64,000 nt of DNA from Salegentibacter mishustinae (GCF_002900095.1 NZ_LLKN01000001.1:558001-622000), one strand, 5' to 3'. Counted from the first letter of the stretch, positions 27,108-36,384 are shown. A program made the numbers and translations. The notes: generated by a model not told the origin, from the letters alone.

Positions 27108-28100
27108 ATGCAAATCTTTATCAATACCTATGGAACCTATTTACACGTAAAGGATGATATGTTCCAGATTAAAATTCGGGAAGATAAATCGCAACCGGTA
27201 AAAGTAAACCATATTGCTGCACATAAAATCACCTCTTTTATAATGAGCAAAGGAGCTGCACTCAGTACCGATGCCATTGCCCTGGCTTTAAAACATAATA
27301 TAGATATTGTAGTTGTAGAAAATGATGGGCACCCCATGGGCCGTTTCTGGCATAGTAAACTGGGAAGTACCACTAAAATAAGAAAAGAACAATTAAAAGC
27401 TTCCTTAGACAATAAGGCTGTAACATGGATTAAACTGTGGCTAGGGAATAAATTGGAAAACCAGTCCGATTTTTTACAGGATCTCAAAAAACACCGTTCA
27501 AATTTACATGAGTTTCTGGATACTAAAACCGAGGCTATATTGAATTTCCGACGGAAAATTTTAGAAAGCGAAGCAAAAGAAATGAATGAAGTAGCCGAAT
27601 CCTTTAGAGGTTGGGAAGGTTCTGCCGGGAGGCATTATTTTGAAGCCCTTTCCACATGTATGCCAGAAGTCTTCGCATTTAAGGGCAGAAGCTTTCGCCC
27701 TGCACAAGATGAATTTAACGCTATGCTTAATTATGCCTATGGTATTTTATACAGTCGTATAGAACGGGCATTAATGCTCGCCGGGTTAGATCCTTTCGTG
27801 GGTTTTATGCACCGGGACGATTATAATTCTAAAAGCCTGGTTTTCGACTTTATAGAACCCTATCGTATTTATGCAGATCGATTTGTATTCAGGCTATTTA
27901 CTGGAAAGAAAATCAACAAAAATTATTTTTCAGAATTCACCGGAGGTTTTTCGCTAAATGAAGAGGGAAAAGTATTTTTCGTGGCGCCCTATCTTGAATA
28001 TCTGGATAGTGAGAAAATACGCTACAAAGGCAGGTTGCAAACACGATTAAATGCGGTGCAGTTGGAAGCGCATCGTTTTGCCAATAGTTTAATTGAATAA
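27108..28100 (+). CDS. cas1: CRISPR adaptation integrase Cas1
   Basis: A 330-residue Cas1 of the type I-B group. Metal ligands can be seen: Glu in RGWEGSAGRHYFE near residue 170, His in GFMHRDDYNSKSL near 234, and the acidic residue in VFDFIEPYR near 247. The N-terminal beta domain begins MQIFINTYGTYLHV. Its ATG directly follows the cas6 stop. With Cas2 it inserts new spacers at the leader end of the array. Confidence 0.97.
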   Translation: MQIFINTYGTYLHVKDDMFQIKIREDKSQPVKVNHIAAHKITSFIMSKGAALSTDAIALALKHNIDIVVVENDGHPMGRFWHSKLGSTTKIRKEQLKASLDNKAVTWIKLWLGNKLENQSDFLQDLKKHRSNLHEFLDTKTEAILNFRRKILESEAKEMNEVAESFRGWEGSAGRHYFEALSTCMPEVFAFKGRSFRPAQDEFNAMLNYAYGILYSRIERALMLAGLDPFVGFMHRDDYNSKSLVFDFIEPYRIYADRFVFRLFTGKKINKNYFSEFTGGFSLNEEGKVFFVAPYLEYLDSEKIRYKGRLQTRLNAVQLEAHRFANSLIE

Positions 28101-28110
28101 AAATAGACTT

Positions 28111-28401
28111 ATGATTATTTGGGTTTTATATGATATTAAAAATGACAGTGCAAGAAACTTTGTTTCCAAAGCTTGCAAGCACGCCGGTCTATATCGTGTA
28201 CAATATTCCTGCTTTTTGGGCACCTTAAACTCAAATGAAAAAGATAGCCTGGAACTGCAAATAGAGAAAGTGATTAATGAAGATACCGATAAGATTTATA
28301 TTTTTAGGATGAACAAAGAGCAGTTAAAGGAATGTACCATGATGGGGCAGGCCTTTGATGAAAAACTGGTTACCGACGAAGTAAAAGCACTGTTTTTCTA
28401 A
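28111..28401 (+). CDS. cas2: CRISPR adaptation protein Cas2
   Basis: A 96-residue Cas2 from the Met at 28111 (MIIWVLYDIKNDSARN), which starts directly with the first beta strand as is normal. The frame is also open from an ATG at 28093 that overlaps cas1 and would add six residues. VLYDIKND carries the conserved Asp, and YRVQYSCFLG is the second family block. It forms the Cas1-Cas2 integration complex. Its stop codon overlaps the cas4 start (TAATG). Confidence 0.95.
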   Translation: MIIWVLYDIKNDSARNFVSKACKHAGLYRVQYSCFLGTLNSNEKDSLELQIEKVINEDTDKIYIFRMNKEQLKECTMMGQAFDEKLVTDEVKALFF

Positions 28402-28976
28402 TGCAAAGTTTTTATCCGTCCCAAATAATTGAATACCTGTATTGCCCACGCTATACCTATTTCGAGTATGTACTTCGAATTCCTCAGTACGAAGAAAAAT
28501 TCTATAAAGTCAATCGTGGCCGTGAAATCCATAATGAGAAATTAGAACGGAATAAGGAATATTTGCGCAAAAAAATTGGGGTGGACAATAAATGGATTGA
28601 TCAATATTTGGGCATCGATGGGTTACGGGGAAAAGTGGATGAGGTCCTCGAACTAAATGATGGTTTTTATGCCCCCTTGGATTATAAATTTGCACTTTGG
28701 AAGGATAAAGTTTATGATACCTATAAACAGCAACTTTATTGTTATGCGGTGTTAATTGAAAAAACTTTTAATACCAGGGTAGAAAAAGGATTCTTGGTAT
28801 ATACGCGTAGCAAACATAAACTGGTTGAGGTTCCAATTCCGGTGGAAGCCAAGCAAGAAATCAAAACCAGTATGAAAAAAATGCTTGATATTATTGAACA
28901 AAACAAATTTCCTAAAGCCACTAAATTTAAGAAAAGATGTGTAAATTGTACCTACAGGAACATTTGTATTAAATAA
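28401..28976 (+). CDS. cas4: CRISPR adaptation nuclease Cas4
   Basis: A 191-residue RecB-like nuclease. A Cys in EYLYCPRYTYFEY near the N-terminus and three in KRCVNCTYRNIC at the C-terminus would bind a 4Fe-4S cluster. RecB motifs are visible as GKVDEVLEL and APLDYKFA (Asp and Lys of motif III), followed by YKQQLYCYAVLIE (QhxxY). It selects and trims prespacers with a correct PAM. It is the last gene of the operon and borders the leader. Confidence 0.95.
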   Translation: MQSFYPSQIIEYLYCPRYTYFEYVLRIPQYEEKFYKVNRGREIHNEKLERNKEYLRKKIGVDNKWIDQYLGIDGLRGKVDEVLELNDGFYAPLDYKFALWKDKVYDTYKQQLYCYAVLIEKTFNTRVEKGFLVYTRSKHKLVEVPIPVEAKQEIKTSMKKMLDIIEQNKFPKATKFKKRCVNCTYRNICIK

Positions 28977-29169
28977 GCGTTCCGGGTATAAATTTATTTT
29001 TAAACAACTTATTTTTTTGGCTCATGGCAGTAAGATCGGGACATAACGAATACGGAAACCATTTGAAATATATGGTTTTTATGTTCTTTGACGTATTGAA
29101 AAAACAGATATTAGAAGTTGAAGAAATTGCCAGAGGGTACATGATTAAAGGTTCTGGGCAACGTATCGC
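28977..29169 (+). promoter_or_regulatory. CRISPR leader
   Basis: A 193-bp AT-rich stretch between the cas4 stop and the first repeat. It is on the intact-repeat side of the array, so it should carry the array promoter and the Cas1-Cas2 docking site. A 57-codon open frame on the plus strand (29024-29197) runs through it into repeat 1; it is probably fortuitous. Confidence 0.7.
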
Positions 29170-32100
29170 ATTCCAGACCATTCCAATTAGAAACTAGGAT
29201 TGAAACAAAGCCCTTTTTCTTTAAGAATTGCAGCAACCGTAGGATTCCAGACCATTCCAATTAGAAACTAGGATTGAAACTTAGGCGGGGTTACAGGAGC
29301 AGTTAAAGGGGCTTTCCATTCCAGACCATTCCAATTAGAAACTAGGATTGAAACTAACCTACAAGGCGAGTTCTTAGAAGAGCAGGAAATATTCCAGACC
29401 ATTCCAATTAGAAACTAGGATTGAAACATAAGTTTCTACAGGATAACAAAGGGCTCATTCCTCATTCCAGACCATTCCAATTAGAAACTAGGATTGAAAC
29501 TGCCTAACGGAGATTTAATACCGGGGCAAGTTGATCTATTCCAGACCATTCCAATTAGAAACTAGGATTGAAACAAGTCAAGGGATATTATAAGAAGTGA
29601 AAAGTATAAATTCCAGACCATTCCAATTAGAAACTAGGATTGAAACTTTAATCGATATTGCATAGATGTTTTAGGCAACATATTCCAGACCATTCCAATT
29701 AGAAACTAGGATTGAAACCAGAATGGAAAAGGAGCAACTGTATAAAGAAATGCTATTCCAGACCATTCCAATTAGAAACTAGGATTGAAACTATCCTGTA
29801 CCTGATAAATCTGCATTTGAGTTTATTATTCCAGACCATTCCAATTAGAAACTAGGATTGAAACCTATATTAGAAGTAGATGAGATAGTTTCAAAGAACA
29901 ATTCCAGACCATTCCAATTAGAAACTAGGATTGAAACACACGCCCTGCAATCTTATCGGCTTGCGAGTATCTAATTCCAGACCATTCCAATTAGAAACTA
30001 GGATTGAAACAATCCTATGTTGTTTAGAATTATCATAATTGAGTAGGATTCCAGACCATTCCAATTAGAAACTAGGATTGAAACTCGAATTTTGATAAGG
30101 TTTATGGCAGTATTGATTTATTCCAGACCATTCCAATTAGAAACTAGGATTGAAACAATATTTGGTGAAGTCTATAATAGTGGCCACCACGCATTCCAGA
30201 CCATTCCAATTAGAAACTAGGATTGAAACTGCAGCACACCAGCAAGATCTGGATTATCGGGTAACATTCCAGACCATTCCAATTAGAAACTAGGATTGAA
30301 ACACCTTTACACTATCTTAATGGCCTTTCCAGAAAAAAAATTCCAGACCATTCCAATTAGAAACTAGGATTGAAACTTGGCGGGGTTGCCGCTCAAACTC
30401 CTACGGCTGCTGATTCCAGACCATTCCAATTAGAAACTAGGATTGAAACAAATCTATAGTAGGGTTTCCGCTGTATTGTCGCTTTATTCCAGACCATTCC
30501 AATTAGAAACTAGGATTGAAACAGCTTCTCGATTCTTCTTGCGATAACATCCCGAAGGGATTCCAGACCATTCCAATTAGAAACTAGGATTGAAACTTGA
30601 GTTCGGAACAGGTTCAAGGGTTAGCGTTCCATTCCAGACCATTCCAATTAGAAACTAGGATTGAAACACAATGGTTTCAAAGTTAGAGAAGTTCGTAAAG
30701 ACTATTCCAGACCATTCCAATTAGAAACTAGGATTGAAACGGGGATGCTAATTCAGAATTAGACAGACAGGAAGAAATTCCAGACCATTCCAATTAGAAA
30801 CTAGGATTGAAACAGGATCTCTTTTTTTGAAAGTCCGTTGGTTTCGGTATTCCAGACCATTCCAATTAGAAACTAGGATTGAAACTTTACAGGAATTCGA
30901 GCGATTATTTGGTAGAGTTCCATTCCAGACCATTCCAATTAGAAACTAGGATTGAAACATTCGCAGTTAATGACACCACAAGAAGTAAAACAACATTCCA
31001 GACCATTCCAATTAGAAACTAGGATTGAAACTATAGATTATCTAAATATCCCATTACTTATTTTTCAATTCCAGACCATTCCAATTAGAAACTAGGATTG
31101 AAACGGATCGTCCAGGTTTAAAATAAACTGGCGAGCAATAATTCCAGACCATTCCAATTAGAAACTAGGATTGAAACCAAGACAACGTAAAGTGGTACGA
31201 CTATGTTTGGGCTATTCCAGACCATTCCAATTAGAAACTAGGATTGAAACGTGAAAAGAGAAAAGATAATTATAGGCGTTAAGTTTTCAAAATTCCAGAC
31301 CATTCCAATTAGAAACTAGGATTGAAACGTGGAACTACTGACAATGTAGAGATAGCAACAAAATGTATTCCAGACCATTCCAATTAGAAACTAGGATTGA
31401 AACGATGCTAACGTTAAAATAGGCAACGAGTATATTAAATTCCAGACCATTCCAATTAGAAACTAGGATTGAAACTCCAACACCTCATTAACTCTTTGTT
31501 GGGCGTAGCGTATTCCAGACCATTCCAATTAGAAACTAGGATTGAAACCTGTTAATCTTTGTAAAGTCTGTAGGATGTGCATCTTATTCCAGACCATTCC
31601 AATTAGAAACTAGGATTGAAACGGCTTTCTATTATGGGTAAGGATCAACTTAACCGGAAAATTCCAGACCATTCCAATTAGAAACTAGGATTGAAACTGA
31701 CCGTATTTCCTTCATTGAAATCCCAGAAATCAATTCCAGACCATTCCAATTAGAAACTAGGATTGAAACCCATTCAAATTAGAATTAAAATAGAGCTTAT
31801 TAATCATTCCAGACCATTCCAATTAGAAACTAGGATTGAAACTTCTGGCACGTTAACCTCATTATCTTCTTCCAATACAATTCCAGACCATTCCAATTAG
31901 AAACTAGGATTGAAACCGTAGAAAAAAGTTTTGAAGGTTTGTAACGCACGTCTATTCCAGACCATTCCAATTAGAAACTAGGATTGAAACACCGAAGAAT
32001 GGTTGATTAGGTTAGGGTTTATTAAAATTCCAGACCATTCCAATTAGAAACTAGGATTGAAACCAATCTGAAGTTAACGCCTCGGTTATAAGAATAGTAT

Positions 32101-32352
32101 ATTCCAGACCATTCCAATTAGAAACTAGGATTGAAACTGAACAGCAATAACACAAACAACAATGAAAACACTATTCCAGACCATTCCATTAAGAAACTAG
32201 GATTGAAACATGTTGTACTTTGCTTTGAGTTCTGAGAATTCCATAATTCAAGAATATTCCATTAAGAAATTAGGATTGAAACGATCTACCCTGAACAATT
32301 TCCCCTAGAATAATTCTATTCCAGAGCATTCCAATTAGAAAACAGGAGAAAC
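29170..32352 (+). CRISPR. CRISPR array, 44 repeats of 37 bp and 43 spacers
   Basis: The repeat is 37 bp, beginning ATTCCAGACCATTCC and ending ACTAGGATTGAAAC; the ATTGAAAC end is typical of type I-B and III repeats. Repeats 1-41 read as identical. Repeat 42 (32173-32209) has two changes, repeat 43 (32246-32282) about six, and repeat 44 (32318-32352) has lost two bases and carries several changes. Spacers are mostly 35-38 bp (range 34-41; the 41-bp spacer is 31251-31291). Decay at the right end and the position of cas4 place the leader on the left, so transcription is on the plus strand. Confidence 0.99.
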
Positions 32353-32384
32353 CAATATTTAAGCAATTCAAGCAAATACCGCAG

Positions 32385-32876
32385 TTAAATACGTTTTTTA
32401 AGCTCATTTATAGCTATTTCGCGTTCTCGAGCTCTTCCTACTCGAAGCGCGTCTACTAATGCTAACAATTCGTGCAGAATACTATCTTTTAGAGCAGCTT
32501 CCGGAGCTGAAGAATATATAGGTATTATACTTTGTCCTCTCAACATTCCTTTACCAGATGGCCAAACATAATTTTCACTACTTTTTATTTGGTCCCTTAA
32601 AGGAGCAGCTGAGTGAGAAGTTGGAATACCCCTTACTACCGGTCCCGGTTTTTGTGGAAAAACATACTTTAATCCGAATTGCAAAAAATCAATGAAAGCC
32701 AGTTTCATTACTTTTTTTCCTTTAGGATCTAATAGACCTGAATATTTTGAACGAGCTACCGATTCACTCACTTCAGATTGGCTCATCCCTAAAGTCTCGG
32801 CTACATATTTTTGTTTCCAGGTGACATCATCAAGACTAATAAGCTTTAACAGCAATAATATATCCTGAGGTTTCAT
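32385..32876 (-). CDS. Winged-HTH (MarR-like) transcriptional regulator, orphan
   Basis: A DNA-binding protein of about 163 residues. I prefer Met at 32876 (MKPQDILLLLKLI), the conserved start of a widespread family; an ATG at 32897 adds seven residues. WKQKYVAETLGMSQSEVSESVARSKYSGLL is the winged HTH. A distinctive C-terminal block, ILHELLALVDALRVGRARERE, is shared by homologues in many phyla, which I recall being paired with a nucleotidyltransferase-like or toxin gene. No partner is adjacent. A strong palindrome directly upstream suggests autoregulation. It reads towards the array trailer. Confidence 0.7.
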   Translation of the reverse strand: MKPQDILLLLKLISLDDVTWKQKYVAETLGMSQSEVSESVARSKYSGLLDPKGKKVMKLAFIDFLQFGLKYVFPQKPGPVVRGIPTSHSAAPLRDQIKSSENYVWPSGKGMLRGQSIIPIYSSAPEAALKDSILHELLALVDALRVGRAREREIAINELKKRI

Positions 32877-32901
32877 ATGAATATTTAATCCTTTCATTAA
32901 G

Positions 32902-32929
32902 TATATTGTATATCGCGATATGCAATATA
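32902..32929. promoter_or_regulatory. 28-bp palindromic operator upstream of the HTH regulator
   Basis: The half-site TATATTG.ATATCG is mirrored by CGATAT.CAATATA, with 13 of 14 base pairs matching and a CGCG centre. It lies 25 bp upstream of the preferred start at 32876 and 4 bp upstream of the alternative ATG at 32897. It is the expected layout for a self-repressing dimeric regulator. Confidence 0.65.
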
Positions 32930-33220
32930 AAGATTAAGGCTAATAATATCTCCATTTTAAAATTGCATTTATCGATCACGATACTAAAAAAAATTACAAG
33001 TATTTTAAAATGTAGCCTTTATAAAATAGATTCTCGAGGAGTCATAATATTTAATGTAATTTTTCACTATTTGTTGTTATGCGATATTATCTAATGTTAT
33101 TTGTGAGTTTTTGTAAGTAGAAATATTAAAGCAAATTATGTTAGTGTGATTCAATAATAAGATCGGAAAAATCTTACAGAAGAATGTTAAAATAGTGAAT
33201 CTGATATTTTTTAACATTTT

Positions 33221-33240
33221 GCGTACAATTCAGCGTACAA
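33221..33240. repeat. Paired GCGTACAA motifs, right arm
   Basis: GCGTACAA occurs at 33221-33228 and 33233-33240 (12-bp period), 11 bp from the right attachment repeat. It mirrors the pair near the left end in sequence and orientation, so both are likely arm sites for the integrase or excisionase. Confidence 0.6.
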
Positions 33241-33251
33241 ATCTAATATCT

Positions 33252-33310
33252 AAAAACAAAAAAGCCTTGAAAATCAGATGATTAACAAGGCTTTAAGTAC
33301 TCGGGACGGG
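33252..33310. repeat. Right attachment repeat (attR), overlapping tRNA-Leu 3' end and terminator
   Basis: It is the 59-bp partner of 13081-13139. On the minus strand it comprises the last 12 nt of tRNA-Leu (33299-33310) followed by the AAAGCCTTG/CAAGGCTTT hairpin (33262-33270 and 33287-33295), which is probably the tRNA transcript's terminator. Integration therefore rebuilds an intact tRNA gene on this side. Confidence 0.9.
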
Positions 33311-33383
33311 ACTTGAACCCGTACGGACACATTGTCCATTGGATTTTAAGTCCAACGTGTCTACCAATTCCACCACCCGAGCG
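33299..33383 (-). tRNA. tRNA-Leu (anticodon TAA)
   Basis: An 85-nt tRNA with a long variable arm. The acceptor pairs GCTCGGG with CCCGAGT (first pair G-U), the anticodon loop reads CTTAAAA with anticodon TAA, and the T arm contains GGTTCAAGTCC. CCA is not encoded. Its 3' end is the integration target of the neighbouring element. Confidence 0.95.
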
Positions 33384-33401
33384 TGGTAATATTATGTATG
33401 A

Positions 33402-33473
33402 GCGAAAAACGGGATTCGAACCCGCGACCTCCACCTTGGCAAGGTGGCGCTCTACCAACTGAGCTATTTTCGC
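33402..33473 (-). tRNA. tRNA-Gly (anticodon GCC)
   Basis: A 72-nt tRNA. The acceptor starts GCGAAAA and pairs with TTTTCGC followed by discriminator T. The anticodon stem-loop is CCACC-TTGCCAA-GGTGG, giving GCC. It lies 18 bp upstream of tRNA-Leu on the same strand, so the two are probably cotranscribed. Confidence 0.95.
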
Positions 33474-33489
33474 GTGTTTAAAAGAACTT

Positions 33490-33521
33490 CCACGTTTAAC
33501 GTGGCTGCAATAGCGTATTGC
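33490..33521. other. Tandem small palindromes upstream of the tRNA genes
   Basis: CCACGTTTAACGTGG (33490-33504) and GCAATAGCGTATTGC (33507-33521) are two perfect short inverted repeats in tandem, 17 bp upstream of tRNA-Gly on its strand. They may belong to the tRNA precursor leader or form a processing or terminator structure. Confidence 0.35.
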
Positions 33522-33710
33522 GGATGCAAATTTAATATAAATCTTATAATGTCAAAGGCTTTTTCAAAAAAATAAAGAAAATCTTAAATAAAAAATTCCT
33601 TCAGTAATTCACTCTAAACTTTAAAAAATTACAACTCATTGTTTACCAATACTTACCGATCTACTTTCCTATTTATTACTGAAAACCCACAACCGAGAAC
33701 TTCAAACTAA

Positions 33711-36338
33711 TTAAGCTTTCGTTTTAGCTTTTTCCTTTCCAACTAAGGTTCTTTTAATCTCGTTTAGCTTCATTAAAGCTTCTACAGGCGTGAGTGTATC
33801 GATATCTATATGTAACACCTCTTCTTTTAATTCCTGCAGAATAGGATCATCTAAGTTAAAGAAACTAAGTTGCATTTCTTCTTCGGCCGACTTCTTTAAA
33901 AGCTCACTGGAGTCTTCCATTTTATGGGATTTTTCCAATTTCTTCAAAATTTTATTTGCGCGATGTAAAACCTGCTGTGGCATTCCGGCCATTTTGGCCA
34001 CGTGAATCCCAAAGCTATGTTCACTACCTCCCGGCACCAGTTTCCGAAGAAAAAGCACATTATCTTTTAACTCTTTTACCGAAACATTAAAATTCTTGAT
34101 CCGCTCAAAAGTATCGCACATTTCATTGAGCTCGTGGTAATGCGTAGCGAAAAGGGTTTTTGGTTTTGCCGGATGTTCGTGTAAATATTCGCTTATCGCC
34201 CAGGCAATAGAAATCCCGTCGTAAGTACTGGTTCCACGGCCAATTTCGTCTAAAAGCACCAGACTCCTGTCAGAAATATTATTCAGGATACTGGCGGTCT
34301 CGTTCATTTCTACCATAAAAGTAGATTCGCCCATAGAAATATTATCACTGGCGCCCACCCGGGTAAAGATCTTATCTACCAAACCTATATTTGCCGCTTT
34401 AGCCGGCACAAAACTTCCCATTTGCGCCATTAAAACAATAAGCGCCGTTTGCCTCAAAATAGCCGACTTACCACTCATATTAGGACCGGTTATCATAATC
34501 ACTTGTTGATTTTCGCGATCTAATGTAACGTTGTTAGTCACGTAAGATTCGCCAATAGGCAGTTGCTTTTCAATAACCGGGTGTCGGCCTTCTTCGATAT
34601 GTAAATCGTGATTTTCTTCAATTTCAGGTTTACAATAATTTTCGGCTTTAGCCTGTTCGGCAAAAGAACATAAACAATCTAACTGGGCAATAAGTTGTGC
34701 ATTTTGTTGTACCGGTTGAATATAATCATTCATCCAAATTACCAACTTACTAAAAAGTTGCTGTTCCAGGTGCAATATCTTTTCCTCGGCTCCTAAAATC
34801 TTTGCTTCATATTCCTTTAATTCTTCGGTAATATAACGCTCGGCATTTACCAGGGTTTGCTTTCTAATCCAGCTATCGGGAACTTTATCTTTATGCGTGT
34901 TACGCACTTCAATATAATAACCGTAGACGTTGTTACTACCTATTTTAAGCGAAGAAATACCGGTAGTTTCGGTTTCCCGCTTCAGCATATTATCCAGGTA
35001 ATCTTTTCCCGAAAAAGCTATTTTTCTAAGCTCATCCAGTTCTTCCGAAAAGCCTTCAGCAATACAATTTCCTTTTAAAATATTTACCGGTGCATCTTCG
35101 TGTAAACTTTCACCTATTTTATTCCGAAGCACCTCGCAAGAATGCAAATTATCGCCAATCACTTTAATAGCTTCATTCTCACTTTTTAACGCGAGTTCTT
35201 TTATCGGAATAATGGCTTCCAGCGAATGATTAAGCTGAATTACTTCCCGCGGAGTCACCTTCCCTGTAGCGACCTTAGAAATAAGCCGCTCCAGGTCGCT
35301 TATCTTTTTGATGTTTTGCTGAATTTCAGCTAAAACTGAAGGATTTTCGAGTAAAAAACCAACGACTTCGTGGCGCTTTTTCACTTTCTCGGCATTCTTT
35401 AAAGGTAAAGCAAGCCAACGTTTTAATAATCTTCCGCCCATTGGCGAAATTGTTTTATCAATTACATCCAATAAGGTCACCGCGTTTGCGGCGTTAGAAT
35501 GATATAACTCCAGGTTCCTAATGGTAAAACGGTCCATCCATACATATTCCTCTTCCGCTATTCTGTTTATTGCAGTTATATGCTGAAGTTTTCGATGCTG
35601 GGTTTCCGCCAGGTAATGCAAAATCGCCCCGGAAGCAATAATCCCTTCCTCAAGGTGTTCTACACCAAAACCTTTTAATGATTTGGTTTGAAAATGTTCG
35701 TTTAAGGTTTCGTAAGCGAAATCTTGCTTAAAAACCCAATCTTCCTGGTAGAACGTATGGAAATCCTCACCAAAAATATGCGTAAAATCTTTCTTATTTT
35801 TCTTCGGAATCAAGACCTCACTCGGACTAAAATTCTGAAGCAACTTATCTATATATTCTGAATTCCCTTGCGCCGTTAAAAATTCGCCGGTTGAAACATC
35901 CAAAAACGAAACTCCAAAGATTTTCTTTCCGAAGTGAATAGCGCATAAAAAATTATTGGACTTGCTTTGAAGTACCTCATCGCTTAAAGCTACACCCGGA
36001 GTTACCAATTCGGTCACACCACGCTTTACGATGCTTTTGGTCATTTTAGGATCTTCCAACTGGTCGCAAATAGCTACCCGTTCCCCGGCTTTTACCAATT
36101 TTGGCAAATAGGTATTTAAAGAATGATGAGGGAATCCTGCCAGCTCGGTGCGCTCGCTTCCGTTATTCCTGTTAGTGCAAATAATATTTAGAATCCTGGC
36201 AGTTTTTACTGCGTCTTCTCCAAAAGTCTCGTAGAAATCGCCAACCCGAAACAGCAACAAGGCATCAGGATACTTTGCCTTAATGGCATTGTATTGTTTC
36301 ATTAACGGGGTAACTTTTTGAGGTTTTTTTGCTGCCAA
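33711..36338 (-). CDS. mutS: DNA mismatch repair protein MutS
   Basis: An 875-residue MutS of normal length. The mismatch-recognition Phe-x-Glu is seen in [14 protein letters not shown] near residue 38. The ATPase has Walker A in [17 protein letters not shown] near 620 and Walker B in [16 protein letters not shown] near 695, followed by FATHYHEL and the C-terminal helical tail. It binds mispaired bases and recruits MutL; no mutL is nearby. It is transcribed away from the tRNA genes' upstream side, as a single gene. Confidence 0.98.
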   Translation of the reverse strand: MAAKKPQKVTPLMKQYNAIKAKYPDALLLFRVGDFYETFGEDAVKTARILNIICTNRNNGSERTELAGFPHHSLNTYLPKLVKAGERVAICDQLEDPKMTKSIVKRGVTELVTPGVALSDEVLQSKSNNFLCAIHFGKKIFGVSFLDVSTGEFLTAQGNSEYIDKLLQNFSPSEVLIPKKNKKDFTHIFGEDFHTFYQEDWVFKQDFAYETLNEHFQTKSLKGFGVEHLEEGIIASGAILHYLAETQHRKLQHITAINRIAEEEYVWMDRFTIRNLELYHSNAANAVTLLDVIDKTISPMGGRLLKRWLALPLKNAEKVKKRHEVVGFLLENPSVLAEIQQNIKKISDLERLISKVATGKVTPREVIQLNHSLEAIIPIKELALKSENEAIKVIGDNLHSCEVLRNKIGESLHEDAPVNILKGNCIAEGFSEELDELRKIAFSGKDYLDNMLKRETETTGISSLKIGSNNVYGYYIEVRNTHKDKVPDSWIRKQTLVNAERYITEELKEYEAKILGAEEKILHLEQQLFSKLVIWMNDYIQPVQQNAQLIAQLDCLCSFAEQAKAENYCKPEIEENHDLHIEEGRHPVIEKQLPIGESYVTNNVTLDRENQQVIMITGPNMSGKSAILRQTALIVLMAQMGSFVPAKAANIGLVDKIFTRVGASDNISMGESTFMVEMNETASILNNISDRSLVLLDEIGRGTSTYDGISIAWAISEYLHEHPAKPKTLFATHYHELNEMCDTFERIKNFNVSVKELKDNVLFLRKLVPGGSEHSFGIHVAKMAGMPQQVLHRANKILKKLEKSHKMEDSSELLKKSAEEEMQLSFFNLDDPILQELKEEVLHIDIDTLTPVEALMKLNEIKRTLVGKEKAKTKA

Positions 36339-36384
36339 AATTCTGGAGTTTTAGGTTTGCTAAAATACGGATTAGGCAGTTTGC

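Larger units (their letters stand above)
32898..33251. other. Intergenic region at the right end of the element
   Basis: This stretch holds the 28-bp palindrome at 32902-32929, AT-rich DNA without a convincing gene (the 62-codon plus-strand frame at 32906 has no protein-like features), and the paired GCGTACAA motifs at 33221-33240 just before the right attachment repeat. Confidence 0.6.
13081..33310. mobile_element. tRNA-Leu-targeting integrated element carrying CRISPR-Cas and HipBA
   Basis: The element is bounded by a 59-bp direct repeat (13081-13139 and 33252-33310, one mismatch) that includes the 3' end of tRNA-Leu. A tyrosine integrase gene sits directly inside the left end and reads inwards. 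Inside are RteC-like, excisionase-like, replication-initiator-like, DnaC-like and BfmA-like genes, then HipBA, nine cas genes, the array and an HTH regulator. No relaxase, coupling protein or VirB/Tra genes are seen, so it is best described as a genomic island or mobilizable element that would need help from another element. Size is about 20.2 kb. Confidence 0.88.

Noticed and set aside
20461-28976. Type III or I-A CRISPR system
   Set aside because: There is no cas10, csm/cmr or csa gene. HD-fused Cas3, Csh2-type Cas7 and TM1802-like Cas8 point to I-B.
28969-29181. Minus-strand 70-codon frame across the CRISPR leader
   Set aside because: It overlaps cas4, the leader and repeat 1, and has no protein-like pattern; it is an accidental frame.
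30748-30933. Minus-strand open frame inside the CRISPR array with repeated VSILVSNWNGLE
   Set aside because: The repeated peptide is a translation of the CRISPR repeat and not a gene.
29207-32317. Spacers targeting genes in this window
   Set aside because: Reading spacers by eye I saw no clear match to other parts of the window; this is not an exhaustive search.
32906-33094. Plus-strand 62-codon frame near the right end of the element
   Set aside because: It begins inside the operator palindrome and has low-complexity AT-driven composition.
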